64,000 bases of DNA, taken from NCBI RefSeq assembly GCF_028502605.1, contig NC_079235.1, positions 2,418,001 to 2,482,000 of the forward strand. Direction: 5' to 3'. A program made the translations under genes and the position numbers. Below are positions 36,356 to 47,192 of the stretch, in pieces. The notes beneath the pieces are model-generated. The model did not search any database. It saw only the letters and a program-made list of their open reading frames with translations, and had not been told where the DNA came from. Positions within the stretch are counted from its first letter, which is position 1; the number at the start of each line of letters is the position of its first letter. The DNA is from Trichoderma breve. Its lineage: Eukaryota > Ascomycota > Sordariomycetes > Hypocreales > Hypocreaceae.

Positions 36356-37933
36356 TCATACAGTCAAGATTCTCAATGCCCCCGTATCATCATACTCAAC
36401 CCTCCCTTCATTGACAGCCCTTCGCATCTCCTCCCTCAATACCGTACGTTCGCCTGTTGTCGGGTCCCATTCCCAGCCTTCGCGCATCCACATCCACCGC
36501 AAGCAGGCTCGCAGCTCCTTGTCGGCCGGTTTCACCCTCATCCACTCAGGTTGAAATTCAGCCTCGCGGCCCTTTCCGTTCCAATCTTCAGCGCGGCCCA
36601 GTAATTCATCACGACAAAATATGCGCCAGCTATCGATGGCATACTTGCCCTGAGTCATATGGCCGATTTCCCACGCCTCAAGATCTTGATCGCTGCTATC
36701 TGATGGCAAATGCGACATTTCTGAATCCTCAGAGTCTCCGCTGCTGAGATCTCTTGGTGTAGGGCTCCTGTCCCGTTTATCATAGTTTCTCACTCGATAT
36801 AACAGACCAGACTTTGGTGGCTGGTGTACAAAGGCCGTTGCGTACTTCAGGATATACGCAAGTCGAACATTGGATAGTCCTAGGTGACGTATCATGTCAA
36901 GGAGTTCTTCCTTGATTGATGGATCTAACAGCTGTAATGGCGTAGGGAAGCGTTCTTTTACCCGACGAAATGCAGGTAAAGCCACCTGCCCGGTCGTCTT
37001 TATGAGAAACGTAATGGCAATAAGCAGCCAAAATGGATCATGAGCCAGCTCCTCCTGGATGATGCCAAACGAGGGCGAGTCGAGAGGAGGAAACGGGATG
37101 CAAGAAATTGTTCCTGGCGGTGGCCGTTTCTTCTTCGGAGACTCCTCCTTTGGTGACGGTTTCTGCAAAAAGTAGGGAGATTTCGTTGAGCGTTTGCTAC
37201 GTGGCGCCTCCTTCTCGTTCTCCAGTTTACAAAGAGAGTCGCATGGCCATAAGTTGTTGAGGCGGGAGCTGTCAAGTGACGATAATACGTTCAAAGGCTG
37301 TGCATCCAAAGTCGATGCAACACCAAGGAGAGCGGTACCCGTGCACTGGTGGACAGTCTGGCCGTATGGCCGTACTTGATTGCATTGACGATAGCCAGAT
37401 ACAGATAGAGAGAGATCAGAGAGATTGCCTTGCCTGTCGTTTGTTTTGCTCGTCTGGTCCAATAGCTCGTCAGACCAGTAATGAGAAGTTGTTCCTAGGC
37501 GCTGTTTCTTGACGCGTGATTGAGCCTGTGAGGATGCGCTCTTCCGGGCTGATTGTGATGTGGGCAGCGAGGGCGGCAAAACCTCGATATCTCTCTCGAG
37601 GTCTTTGGCGAGCGCAATCAGACGATCGGTTTCTCCCCAAGGCTCGGCAGGTGGCGATGTACCGTCGTATCCATCGAATATTTCCCAGACGAAGCTCAGA
37701 ATGTCGCTACCGTCGAGACATTCAGGATGGCGATTTTGAACGCATCGAATTGACCGTGCACAGTCAATCAGATAATGCCAGTCCTCAGCTCCGCCAGTGA
37801 GGCTCTGATCGAAGAGACATTGCACTTCATCGTTTGGCGCATCCCCGGATTCCAAGACTTCGGAAAGAAATGGCGACGAGTCTTCCCAAACATCGAATAC
37901 GGACAAGATGCTATGGCCGAATGAGGTTGGCAT
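36356..37933 (-). CDS. MBD4-like HhH-GPD DNA glycosylase, 525 aa
   Basis: From ATG 37933 to TAG at 36356. Residues 1-270 are an unrecognised N-terminal region with a Lys/Pro-rich stretch (PKKKRPPPG). From about 295 comes the helix-hairpin-helix glycosylase fold: HDPFWLLIAITFLIKTTGQVALPAF, then LLDMIRHLGLSNVRLAYI, and GKYAIDSWRIFC with the catalytic-position Asp at about 434. These match the catalytic domain of MBD4, which removes T or U mispaired with G after 5-methylcytosine deamination. A Ser/Asp-rich insert of about 45 residues separates the two parts. The MBD domain itself is absent. The frame stays open about 45 codons upstream of the ATG to a pyrimidine-rich acceptor-like site near 38045, so an upstream exon is possible. 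Confidence 0.82.
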   Translation of the reverse strand: MPTSFGHSILSVFDVWEDSSPFLSEVLESGDAPNDEVQCLFDQSLTGGAEDWHYLIDCARSIRCVQNRHPECLDGSDILSFVWEIFDGYDGTSPPAEPWGETDRLIALAKDLERDIEVLPPSLPTSQSARKSASSQAQSRVKKQRLGTTSHYWSDELLDQTSKTNDRQGNLSDLSLSVSGYRQCNQVRPYGQTVHQCTGTALLGVASTLDAQPLNVLSSLDSSRLNNLWPCDSLCKLENEKEAPRSKRSTKSPYFLQKPSPKEESPKKKRPPPGTISCIPFPPLDSPSFGIIQEELAHDPFWLLIAITFLIKTTGQVALPAFRRVKERFPTPLQLLDPSIKEELLDMIRHLGLSNVRLAYILKYATAFVHQPPKSGLLYRVRNYDKRDRSPTPRDLSSGDSEDSEMSHLPSDSSDQDLEAWEIGHMTQGKYAIDSWRIFCRDELLGRAEDWNGKGREAEFQPEWMRVKPADKELRACLRWMWMREGWEWDPTTGERTVLREEMRRAVNEGRVEYDDTGALRILTV

Positions 37934-39429
37934 GGTGTCGAAATTCACGGCCCACCGTTGGGCACAAACGGCTTCGAGGTCTTCGTGTCTAGCAAGAGGC
38001 TTGGCAGTCGTGAACAGAAAATCGTTCCATGATGAGGTCGCACGGGCTGATTAAAATAGATGAAAAGAGTGAGTGAGAGAGAAGTGTCCAAAAATGTTTC
38101 GGAGCGCCCTGCAGGTAAGTATGCTGAATAAACAGCTGCTTGGGGTGTTGTTTTCGAAATGATTGTTAACGTCTTAACACCGCCGCACTTGGATCAAAAG
38201 CAACACACGACACTGAGGAAGAATAGAAATCCGAAGCAATTAGAGAATCGACATGACTGTTTCCTCTCTATTCTCTCTTCACCATCGTCTTTTTGTTTTG
38301 TCTCTTTTTGCTCTCTTCCAATTGTTTTTCTGTTGTTATCTATTACCAGTGTGTACAATTATCTAGGGGCCATGGTCAGCCGTCAACCTTAAAGATCAGT
38401 ACATGAGTACTCATTCACCTCTACACACGAGAAACAATCAGACCAATTGCGGCCATTACAGCGAATCAAAATCAAAAATACACAGAGCAGAGCAGATGGT
38501 TAAATGCAGCTCCGGAGAATCCCCGATAAGCCGCGGACATGTTGCTGGTGTTTCTGGTCGGCGGTGAAAGCCGAGACGTTCGTGGGGTGCATGGCCAAAC
38601 CGGCCCCCTGAATGGCTGTCGCCTGACTCATCAGACATCCCCCACCGCGAATCACTGCAGCCAAGGTGGCGCGTGATGCAATTCTGCGTTGCGCGTGTTT
38701 TTCCGATGGGACCGTGTTGGCAGTTGGCAGTTGACAGGTCGGCATGGTCTGATGTATCAATTCACTGCAGAATTCCATCTTGTCTTCCCGGGTACAGTAC
38801 CTCTGGACTTGCAGTAAAGCACTGAGCATTCGAGGTTCTCGTTCGTAATGTTTGTGCGGTGTTGGAGCTCACGTGAGCGGTGGCCGAAATGGAACATTTC
38901 CATGTTGATGGAGGTACAAAGTCTCTTTTCTACTTGACAGATAAGCAATGTACCTGTTGGCCTCATCCACAGCATGATAAATACACAAGTACCTAGCACT
39001 ATCAGAACTTCAATTGCAGATCCCTGTGATACATAGAAATGCTGCATTAGCACACCTCGAAACTGCTGATTATACTCACCGAGCACAACCGACAAGGGAA
39101 CGTGTCTTGACGGAAGCGCCAATTGCAAGCAGAAAAAATAAAGTGGAGGAGCTCCAGAGGCAACGCTAGCAGCCACTTACCGCACCACGAAAAGGTACGT
39201 ACCGGGCGCCGGATGTCCAACTGCCAGCATTCAGGCGAAAAACGCGAGTCACGTGGGCGTGGCCTATCAGACCCACCGCAATCGCCCATTCTCTCTGGCC
39301 GTCTTGCGTCTTGTGCCTCCACCCCGGAACCTCTTGTTTCCATTCCATCTTTCGCATTCCCTCTCCGGCGCCAACTCCGACCCTTTTCGAGTCTGAAGCA
39401 TCACCACCACAACCTCAATCATCCAAAGG
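37934..39429. other. Divergent upstream region shared by the glycosylase and SF3b p14 genes
   Basis: Contains the possible extra 5' exon of the glycosylase (37934-38043, minus strand). Otherwise no supported gene. Confidence 0.4.
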
Positions 39430-40171
39430 ATGAGTAGTCGCGGCGGGAAACTTGCCCCCGAAGTCAATCGGTGAGTTTTTTCGGCTTTCCTGCGAGTCTT
39501 GGCGTCGCGGCGAGGCTGCAAAGGCGTGTGGTCTCGTTTCTCCGACCACTCGGCCGGCACGTCTCGCTGGATGCTCGGCTGAAAAAGTGTCAAAAGAGTC
39601 CTTGCTAACTTGCTCCTCATAGCGCTCTGTTCGTAAAGAACCTGAGGTACGCCTCCGTCGATAAGCAAACGCCGAATCTAAACGAGAAATACATCTGACG
39701 CTGACTTGCCGTAGCTACAACGTTACTCCTGAGGAGCTCTTCGACCTCTTTGGAAAGTTCGGACCTATTCGGTATGTCCAAATTCACGCGCGGCTGATAC
39801 TTCTGGCCTGCCGCCGTTATTCTCCTCTAATATGCTTTTTTTAACACCTTTGCAGCCAGGTTCGACAGGGCATTGCCGGCAACACCAAGGGTACAGCTTT
39901 CGTGGTCTACGAAGATGTCATGGATGCGAAGTCAGCCTGCGACAAATTGAACGGTTTCAACTTTCAGAACCGCTATCTCGTTGGTACGTAACGACGTGTC
40001 CATTTTCTTTCTTTTCTTCTTTTTCTTCTCTTCTCCCCGCCAACGAACGCCCTGCTGACACGCGATATAGTATTATATCATCAGCCCGATAAGATGGTAA
40101 AATCTAAAGAGGATCTCGACGCCCGCCGGGAATCTTTAGCGCAGCTCAAGAAGCAGCACGGCATCGATTGA
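39430..40171 (+). CDS. SF3b subunit p14 (SF3B6/SF3b14a), 116 aa, five exons
   Basis: RRM protein of the U2 snRNP SF3b complex that lies next to the branch-site adenosine during splicing. Exons 39430-39470, 39623-39646, 39715-39771, 39856-39983 and 40071-40171; all joins keep frame. The protein begins [20 protein letters not shown] (RNP2), continues [22 protein letters not shown], then [15 protein letters not shown] (RNP1), [14 protein letters not shown], and ends in a Lys/Glu-rich helix. Length equals the conserved family. Four introns in 742 bases make it the most intron-dense gene here; exon 2 has only 24 bases. Every frame is too short to stand out by itself, so the gene is easily missed. 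Confidence 0.95.
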
Positions 40172-41282
40172 CAATCCGACCGGTCTGTAGGCACCCTGCA
40201 GAAGAAGACCCCTTCTTCGTCTGCGGGCCGGTCTTCCTCATCCTCATCGTCCTCGTCAACTTCGTCAGAGATTAAGACAATCCTGCGAAAAGAGAGGTCG
40301 CCAGCCAAGGCCACTCTAAGCAGTGGGCACTCTCCCACCCGAGCCGTCCGATTTGCAGAAGGACTACGCGCAGCTCTACCGTCGTTTGCCTAAAACACAG
40401 AGCATTGGACGCCGTGCCCACAGAGTGCATTATTATTCTAAACTATTAGCTTTTTTCTTCTTTCCTCTTCATGCCTTGGCTGGCACATTAGCTTCTTTTG
40501 TTACCTTAATGTCAGTATTTACCGGATCAGTCACCCCTCAGGAAAGAAACAAATCACGAATGCGAGTCTTTTATCAACGGAAAGGGGAGGAGAGGGTACA
40601 GATTGGGGGAGCTGGGAAAATCAAAGGGTGTTTATTCGGCAAGTGACGACATGGCAAGTCACAAATGAACTGCTTTATTCGGAATTTGGGCGGAGCCAAC
40701 TTTGCGGCCATGTTTACTAGCGAACATCTCCTGCCTCCCGAGGCCTTAACCAGAGAAATCAACAGCATGTCTCAACAACGCAAATGCAGTTGCACCTTTG
40801 ATCAAATCGACCGAAGCAAGGCGTGGGGGTTTTGTTTTTCCATTTGAGTGAGCCCGTCTCAACGTTTTACGCGATTTGCTGCAGCATTTTCTTTGTCTGG
40901 CAGCTGAGAAGGACGATTGTCGCTGTGGTGGAGGTTTATGGCTTTTCACCGTGGCGCGTTGCACTGCGGTTAAATGACATATGATACATGGCGTAGAACC
41001 AAAGGAATCAACTTTGACGTCGCAACGGTTGCCTCAAGGGACGTGCCTGCTAGTAGACTTGTATTTTCAGCCTCCAATGCGTTAGCACCTGTTTGTGAAA
41101 CCACAACGAATGGCCAAAGACTCGTTGATATTTGCCTGCCTCAGACTAAGGCAGACCATGCATCAAGTCTCAAGATAGTAGTAGGGAACTACGACAGTAA
41201 TCAGCAACCCAAGTCTACTTTCCAGCATCCCATGTCTCAAGTTTAAAGCTACTTAGGTGGTGATAATATCACAAACTGAAGA
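40172..41282. other. Intergenic, with first copy of a diverged direct repeat
   Basis: No supported gene. Bases about 41097-41182 resemble 41581-41664 (shared words CCACAAC, CTCxGACTAAGG and ATCAAGTCTCA), so about 85 bases are duplicated 480 bases apart. Confidence 0.4.
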
Positions 41283-41372
41283 ATACGGCCATAGCAGCAG
41301 ATACTAACTGAATGTAGCAGCGGTAACAGATGCTTAAGTAAAGTATCGACAGTGGCAGAAAGTACCTATTCA
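41283..41372 (+). repeat. 29-base-period array, forward orientation (array C)
   Basis: GATACT at 41300, GATGCT at 41329 and GAAAGT at 41358 are spaced exactly 29 bases, each preceded by AGCAGCA-, GGTAACA- or GTGGCA-like sequence. The units are diverged, but the period and words match arrays A and B. It sits between the two copies of the 85-base direct repeat. Confidence 0.65.
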
Positions 41373-43499
41373 CCCGAATCAGAGCCCGCGTCCACCTTGA
41401 ATGAGATGATGGACGAGCTCCAGGTTGATCACGGTATTAGTTATCTCCGCTAATTCATCTGAGGATGATGACGATTCTGAGGATGATGATGATTCCTCCG
41501 ACGATGAAGACGGCTCCTCTGACGAGAACATGGATATCGATGAACCTAATGGGAGATACTTCACAAGCCGGGTATGTCGTGTCCTGTGAACCCACAACAA
41601 AAGAGCAAAAGCATCTGCTTACCTACCTCGGACTAAGGGAGGCCAAGTATCAAGTCTCATGATAATGGTAACCCTACACAGGACGATTGTACTCTTCATC
41701 TGCTTCATGAAGCAGGCAGACATCGGCGGAGACTTTGAATTAGTGCTACCGGATCATTGAGAGTTGGCTTGCCTGCTAGCTGAATATGATCGTAGTACGT
41801 GGTTGTTGATAGCGTTTACCAACGACTGGAGCTATGAACAATCCTTTCTCCAAGTGAGTACATACTTGCATCACATGGTGAAAAAAACGCCTTGCGAGTT
41901 TGCCAGCAAGTCGCGAGACCATTCCAGCATTCGATTCTACAGATTCCTTGGGATCCAAAGTGTCAGTCGCACCAAAAAGCTCCTCCTAGGCCGCAGACTT
42001 GGTCTCCCTGGCGAGGGCGGTGTTTTCTGGAATCGCAGCTTGTATGGACTGTCCATAGCTCGACGAGAAGCGAAGATGGAGACCGGGCCGCAGAAACGGC
42101 CGGACCTGGTGGGAATCCAGCGGCGGTGCAGCAGTGCGAGAGAGCGCTGGAGCTTCGCTGGAGCGCGGTGCCGGGGGGTTCTGAAGCAAGCGAACCTCAG
42201 GTTTAGAGCTAGAGTGGTGCTGTAACGCCGTAGCGAGGCCTAGAAACGGACTTGAGGGTTTTCCCGTGGCGCAGCACCTTTTGCGGTCGCCTTTTGCGGC
42301 CAGCCGGGTGGAGTCGCGCTTATCCCCATATTCCTGAACTTCCAACCAACAACGGCCGACACTTTTGGCCATCTCGTCACCATTTTCTTAACGCCGTTGC
42401 AACAACTCGCGCAGAAACGGTCGAATTCCAAGAAAGAACGCCTGGAGCACAGCTTTTTTTGGGCCTCCCTTTGCGGTCGAGTGTATCGAGATATAGAAAC
42501 AGCAGGGCTTTTTCGATTACGATTGCCGGCGCCAAGGGTCATTGTCCCGGCCTGGCCGTGCTCTAGGAACAGGAATAGCATTCAGATCTACACAATGGGC
42601 CTGGGAACAAGGCTGATAGTGAGTTCATCGTGAGCAGGAAGCCTGACTTTGTCCAGACTAAAGACAGGAGATGGCATCATGCTGGCAGACAAGATGCTTG
42701 ATGGCCCATGCTGATTGGTGATTTACTTAGGTCTCTTCGTCTAACCGATATGGAGACGAAGACAAGTCGTGCATAGAAGCTGGTCATGGGCAGCCCAAGA
42801 GTGGCTTGTTGTTCAGCTCGCAGAAAATCGACGATCCAATGAGCATCCTCAGCCTATCATCTACATCCCAGTAGTTAATATCCCAGGCCCAGGCATGCCA
42901 CGACACGTTCGTCCTATAAACGCCATCATACACCGTCCTCCGGCCCGGACCCACATCGCCGGCTGAGGCCCCGGCCCTCTTCCGGAACTCTTTGAGACCA
43001 GTAAGAAGTCGTTCCATTGCGCTGGGATTAGGCTTCACTGGTTTTGATGCGTTCACAGCCCCTCCGCAAGGTGTCTTAATTTCCTCCCTGGCCGTCAGCC
43101 GACCGGATTGGTCCTTTGGATGAGGCTCGATATGGGCTCTCTCGCGAGCAGCCTTCCCCCCGGGCGTTCAGCCTCTCGGCCAGTGACATACCATAGGAGG
43201 ACACGGGTACTTTCGCTCCTGAGGAACTCCTTCCATTATTCAATGTATTCATGGCTCCTTCTGTATTGGTCTACACGTACCAGAGAGAGGGAGAGGCTCG
43301 GTCATTCCCCCTTGATGTTGGTTCGCGTTGTTGGTTGAGACTTGGGTTCGATTTTCCCCTTGACATGATGCGTTTGCGGTTCTCTATCTCTATAAAGCTG
43401 CTTCAACTTCCACTTCCAATCCATCGTTTCATGACATTCAAGTCATACATCCAAGAATCTGAAACAACAATACCTTCTTGTCAATACTGATCAAATCCA
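41373..43499. other. Repeat debris and intergenic sequence
   Basis: Around 41456-41545 a plus-strand frame encodes an acidic Asp/Glu/Ser run interrupted by nearby stops, likely a decayed gene end. The second 85-base direct repeat copy lies at about 41581-41664. From 41764 to 43490 several frames are open but none has a recognisable domain. Confidence 0.35.
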
Positions 43500-44915
43500 A
43501 TGTCGGTGCCAGTCGCGCCATTCAGCAGACTGTCCCTTGACGAGATGTCTCCCACCAGCCAATCAGATCCACACGCTGCCCTACAAGGCGACACCTATGC
43601 GCCAATCGTGGAAGATTCAAGCTCTGACCTCGAATCCTACTCAGATTCCGAGGACGACGATGACGAGCTCTCTATGGTTGTGCAGTCTCCTACTAAGCTC
43701 GCCTACAACATCAACCATCTTCCAGAAAAGGCTCAAGGTGCCGTGCGCGAAGTCTTTGGCGAGCCTCCCGCGATTGCGCTACAGCAGTGCCGTCTCATTG
43801 ATGATACATATGCTTTTCAGATGACGGAGCTCGTCACACAGTCTATTCGCATTCGGGCCAATGGCAATGGATCGTCCCAGCTCACATGCTCGTGCGGACG
43901 CGGAGACGAAGCAGAGCCATGCTCTCACTTGCTATGGCTCCTAGATCGGCTCACGAAGCAGATGCTCTACGACTACGATCCCAAAACTCCTCTTACCATG
44001 ACCCAAGATGGTTTCGCCGAAGAGCTCGGTGATCCCTTCACGGCCATTTCAGAGCATCACCTTGATGTTCTGTCCGATGGCCTGCACTGCCAAGTCATCG
44101 ACCCAGAAGCCCTCTCTGAAGACGATCTGGCTTCGTACCGCGTCCAAGAGTCGCGTGAGCTTTTGTCTGCTGTCTATGGAAAGACTCCAGAGGACTTCCG
44201 TCCGGACATCTTTGCACGGCCGGTGCTAGGGAAGAAGGTGCTCAAGCGCAACGACCTCGACTACACCGTCTTCCGCATGCTGCTTGACAATCACCACTTC
44301 TTCAACTACTTCCAGTCCGTGTCTCGGCCCAGAGATCCCATCAACGATCCGTTCAGGAAGCTCGCGCAAAGAGTCGACCGCGTGCTCCGTCGCTTCGACG
44401 CATACGCCTCCGATCCCGCACCCACGCGATCCTCCGCAGAGACGCTCCCCAACGTCGCCTGGGCGGCGAAACACCTCCTCGGCTGCATCAAGCTCATCAA
44501 ATCTATTATCTACACGCGCGATCGGCCCCTTCAGCCCTCGGAAGCCGCGTCTGCCGCCCGCACACTGGTGCACATTCTTTCCGCCGTCGCCTCCCGCAAC
44601 CACGACGTCGTCTCATCTGGTTCGCCCACGGAGGCGCCGCGGACAGAGCGAAACTTGTATCTGCGCCTCATCGGGGACAGGGACAGGGACTTTGTGCTGG
44701 CGGAGCTGAATCTGCTTCCCGAGGCGGCGAGCCAGCATTTGCATACCCTGGAGGCTGTTTTGGAGGACATTGGGATGCACGGCGCCCCGGTGACATTCGT
44801 CGATAAGTTCAAGGCACTGCTGGCGAGATTAAGGGCGCCAAAGAGGAGCTCTAGTCTGAAGAGGCAGGGTGATGATGAGGGAAATTCATCTCGAGGCTCC
44901 AAGAGGATGAAGTAA
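43500..44915 (+). CDS. SWIM-type zinc-finger protein, 471 aa
   Basis: Single exon. An acidic Ser/Asp stretch (about 40-58) precedes the SWIM motif CxC-x8-CxH (Cys130, Cys132, Cys141, His143; TCSCGRG...PCSHLLWLLDRL). A helical region of about 300 residues follows, with FARPVLGKKVLKRNDLDYTVF and LPNVAWAAKHLLGCIKLIKSIIYTRD, and a basic C-terminal tail (KRSSSLKRQ...KRMK) that could be a nuclear signal. SWIM motifs bind zinc and act in DNA or protein contacts, for example with recombinases; the role of this fungal protein is unknown. It is convergent with the kinase-like gene. Confidence 0.85.
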   Translation: MSVPVAPFSRLSLDEMSPTSQSDPHAALQGDTYAPIVEDSSSDLESYSDSEDDDDELSMVVQSPTKLAYNINHLPEKAQGAVREVFGEPPAIALQQCRLIDDTYAFQMTELVTQSIRIRANGNGSSQLTCSCGRGDEAEPCSHLLWLLDRLTKQMLYDYDPKTPLTMTQDGFAEELGDPFTAISEHHLDVLSDGLHCQVIDPEALSEDDLASYRVQESRELLSAVYGKTPEDFRPDIFARPVLGKKVLKRNDLDYTVFRMLLDNHHFFNYFQSVSRPRDPINDPFRKLAQRVDRVLRRFDAYASDPAPTRSSAETLPNVAWAAKHLLGCIKLIKSIIYTRDRPLQPSEAASAARTLVHILSAVASRNHDVVSSGSPTEAPRTERNLYLRLIGDRDRDFVLAELNLLPEAASQHLHTLEAVLEDIGMHGAPVTFVDKFKALLARLRAPKRSSSLKRQGDDEGNSSRGSKRMK

Positions 44916-45458
44916 AGGGAGGGATGCTTGTACATGTGTTGGACTTTACTTTTCATTTCTTGTCCCCCTTTTTCCTTTTCACTTTCTTGTATCGCACTTT
45001 GTCGATATACATATCACGCTGGCCGTGATGTCATTGTTTTACTATTTTCTTCTTCCGTCTTTATTCTTCTTCTCTCTTCCCCCTTTCAATTTTCTCAACC
45101 TCCCTTGTTTACACTGGGGAGCTACTGTATATGTACAGAGTGTGCAACATGGCATTCATTGTATACTATGTAGACTAGCATTCACGCGATTCTGTTCGAT
45201 TTCCTCTAGATGAGTTTCACAAGGCAATAAAACAAAAACTTCAAGAAATGGTCAAGATGAACAAGTCAATTAAATCAAATACACAGCTAGTAAAGTCATT
45301 TCCTCGTGTATACCTCCTCCAACGTTGCATGCCAAACTTAAGGCTCAAAATTTCCTTTCCTCGCGAAGAAAGGGAAACCCTCCTGACTCAAAACCCCCAC
45401 AAGCGCAGACCACCCCTTGGATCACATGGAGAGCTAGGCGTCCCTATAGAGTGGCAAA
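44916..45458. other. Convergent 3' intergenic region
   Basis: Pyrimidine-rich, T-rich sequence between two 3' ends; no gene. Confidence 0.5.
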
Positions 45459-47192
45459 CTAGTAAAAGAGATGGCTGTCCTCGAGAAATTTGGTCAGCTC
45501 CTCGCGGACCTCGCGCAGGCTAGGTCGATCATAGTAGTTCTCGTTCCAGTCGCCCCTCTTCATGCCCTCCGCGCGCTCCTTGAGCCACGCCTCCGAGTCG
45601 GCGATTTCCTTTGCCCACCAGTCGCGCGCCGTCTTCTGGACCTCCTTCGCCGTGGACTCGCCCGTATTTTCAAACTCTCGCAAGACCAGCTTGTCTCTGC
45701 GGCGGACGATGAGCCTACTAAGCCCAGCCTGTCGGCCGCGAGTGCAGCGGTCGATGAGATCTCTCATGGCGGGCGGTGTGCGAGTGTATCCGGGAAACTC
45801 AACCAGGGGCTCCCACCGGTACGAAAGCCACACCGCCGCTCGCTGGGGAGCGCTGTTGGATTCAAAGATGCACCACAGGACTCGCCCGAGCATGTACACC
45901 TCGCAGGCCTCTTGCTCTTTGGGGGTCAAGCAGGCCCAAGGCACGTTGTACCCCTTGGATGGCCAGACGTAATCTTCACCCTGACCCATCTCCTCCCACC
46001 CGGGAAGCATGTCCGTCAACATAGCAGCATACTTGTCTACAATATGCGAGGGGATCTCGTCGTCGACCGCCAAAAGTCGGACATATTCGATGGCGTTGAC
46101 TTCTGGGGCTGCAAATTCGCACCAAACGCCACGCTGCTCAAAGTCAACCATGACAACATCCCCAGATTCCGACAGGACAATGTTGTCAAGCCTGAGGTCC
46201 GGATAGAAAATGCTGGATGTCTCACGCAAATGCACCAAGGCGGACGCAAGTTGGACAGACCATCTGGCCTTGTCGGCTAGCGACACTCGGTCATGCACCT
46301 GCAAATAAGGAATCAAGTCACGCAAGCTGCCATGGACGTGAAACTCGAGCGTGAATCCGAGAACGGCCGTCTTGCTGCCAAAGCTGCACTTTTTCGTGAT
46401 GAGGTGAACCGGTCGTGCCACAATGTTGGGGTGAGCCTTGATGGAGAGGAGCTGTCGTAGTTCATGGTACAAGTATTTGGTGTAGCTGGTCAGGGCCTTG
46501 AAAATCCATGTTTTGCCCTCATATTCAATAAGACAGACACTGTCGTGCAACTGTGACAGATACACGACGTCGTGAATGTCGACCGTCGGGGGAAGGTCCA
46601 GGTGCGACCCCCAGAAGCTTTCAAATGATGCCACAGAGAGCATTTGACGCTCGAGGTAATACGTTGGAGCGATGCATACTTGGACTTGGCTGACATCCCT
46701 GGGAAGGTTGTTGAAGACGATCCTTGAGCCAAAGGGGATATTTTGATATATCTGAGGCGGATCATCCAACGTCGACGTCCAGTACTGGAGCAGCCGGAGC
46801 ACATGTTGGGTAACGCCAAGCTGTGAGATGCGGGATGCGTCTCTTGTGTAGAAGGCCACGTCCATGTCGAGGACGCTGCGCAGCTCGCGAGAGAGGGTCG
46901 CTGGCTCGGGTATGAAGACATCAATGCGGAACGGGGGAATCGAATCCATGAAGAGAGGCACGGCATAAAACTGAGTTCCAAATGCAGTACAGCCATCAAT
47001 ACGCCACAAGGGCCGCGCTGGAGGCTCCAGACTGTCGATGCGATTCTTTGGATTCAGTGGAGACTCATCCCACGAGGTTTCTCTCGCAGCGTTGACAGCG
47101 GCATTAGCGGCCGACTGCTCCCAGATGCTCTCATCCGAGAAGGCTGCGGTTGGATGGATGACATCGTGAATCGACTGTTGGCTGAGCTCCAT
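45459..47192 (-). CDS. Divergent protein-kinase-like protein, 577 aa
   Basis: Single exon from ATG 47192 to TAG. The first 200 residues are unrecognised, with alpha/beta texture. A kinase-like fold follows: a beta strand with Lys (EGKTWIFKALTSYTKYLYHELRQLL), hinge-like LGFTLEFHVHGSLRDLIPYL, catalytic loop FYPDLRLDNIVL with Asp about 332 in YPD instead of HRD, and VDFEQRG at about 350 in place of DFG. The catalytic Asp, Asn and metal Asp are kept, so activity is possible. An APE-like AAPEVNAIEY and the C-lobe follow. The C-terminus has long charged helices. Fungal genomes carry many such orphan kinases; substrate unknown. Confidence 0.82.
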   Translation of the reverse strand: MELSQQSIHDVIHPTAAFSDESIWEQSAANAAVNAARETSWDESPLNPKNRIDSLEPPARPLWRIDGCTAFGTQFYAVPLFMDSIPPFRIDVFIPEPATLSRELRSVLDMDVAFYTRDASRISQLGVTQHVLRLLQYWTSTLDDPPQIYQNIPFGSRIVFNNLPRDVSQVQVCIAPTYYLERQMLSVASFESFWGSHLDLPPTVDIHDVVYLSQLHDSVCLIEYEGKTWIFKALTSYTKYLYHELRQLLSIKAHPNIVARPVHLITKKCSFGSKTAVLGFTLEFHVHGSLRDLIPYLQVHDRVSLADKARWSVQLASALVHLRETSSIFYPDLRLDNIVLSESGDVVMVDFEQRGVWCEFAAPEVNAIEYVRLLAVDDEIPSHIVDKYAAMLTDMLPGWEEMGQGEDYVWPSKGYNVPWACLTPKEQEACEVYMLGRVLWCIFESNSAPQRAAVWLSYRWEPLVEFPGYTRTPPAMRDLIDRCTRGRQAGLSRLIVRRRDKLVLREFENTGESTAKEVQKTARDWWAKEIADSEAWLKERAEGMKRGDWNENYYDRPSLREVREELTKFLEDSHLFY

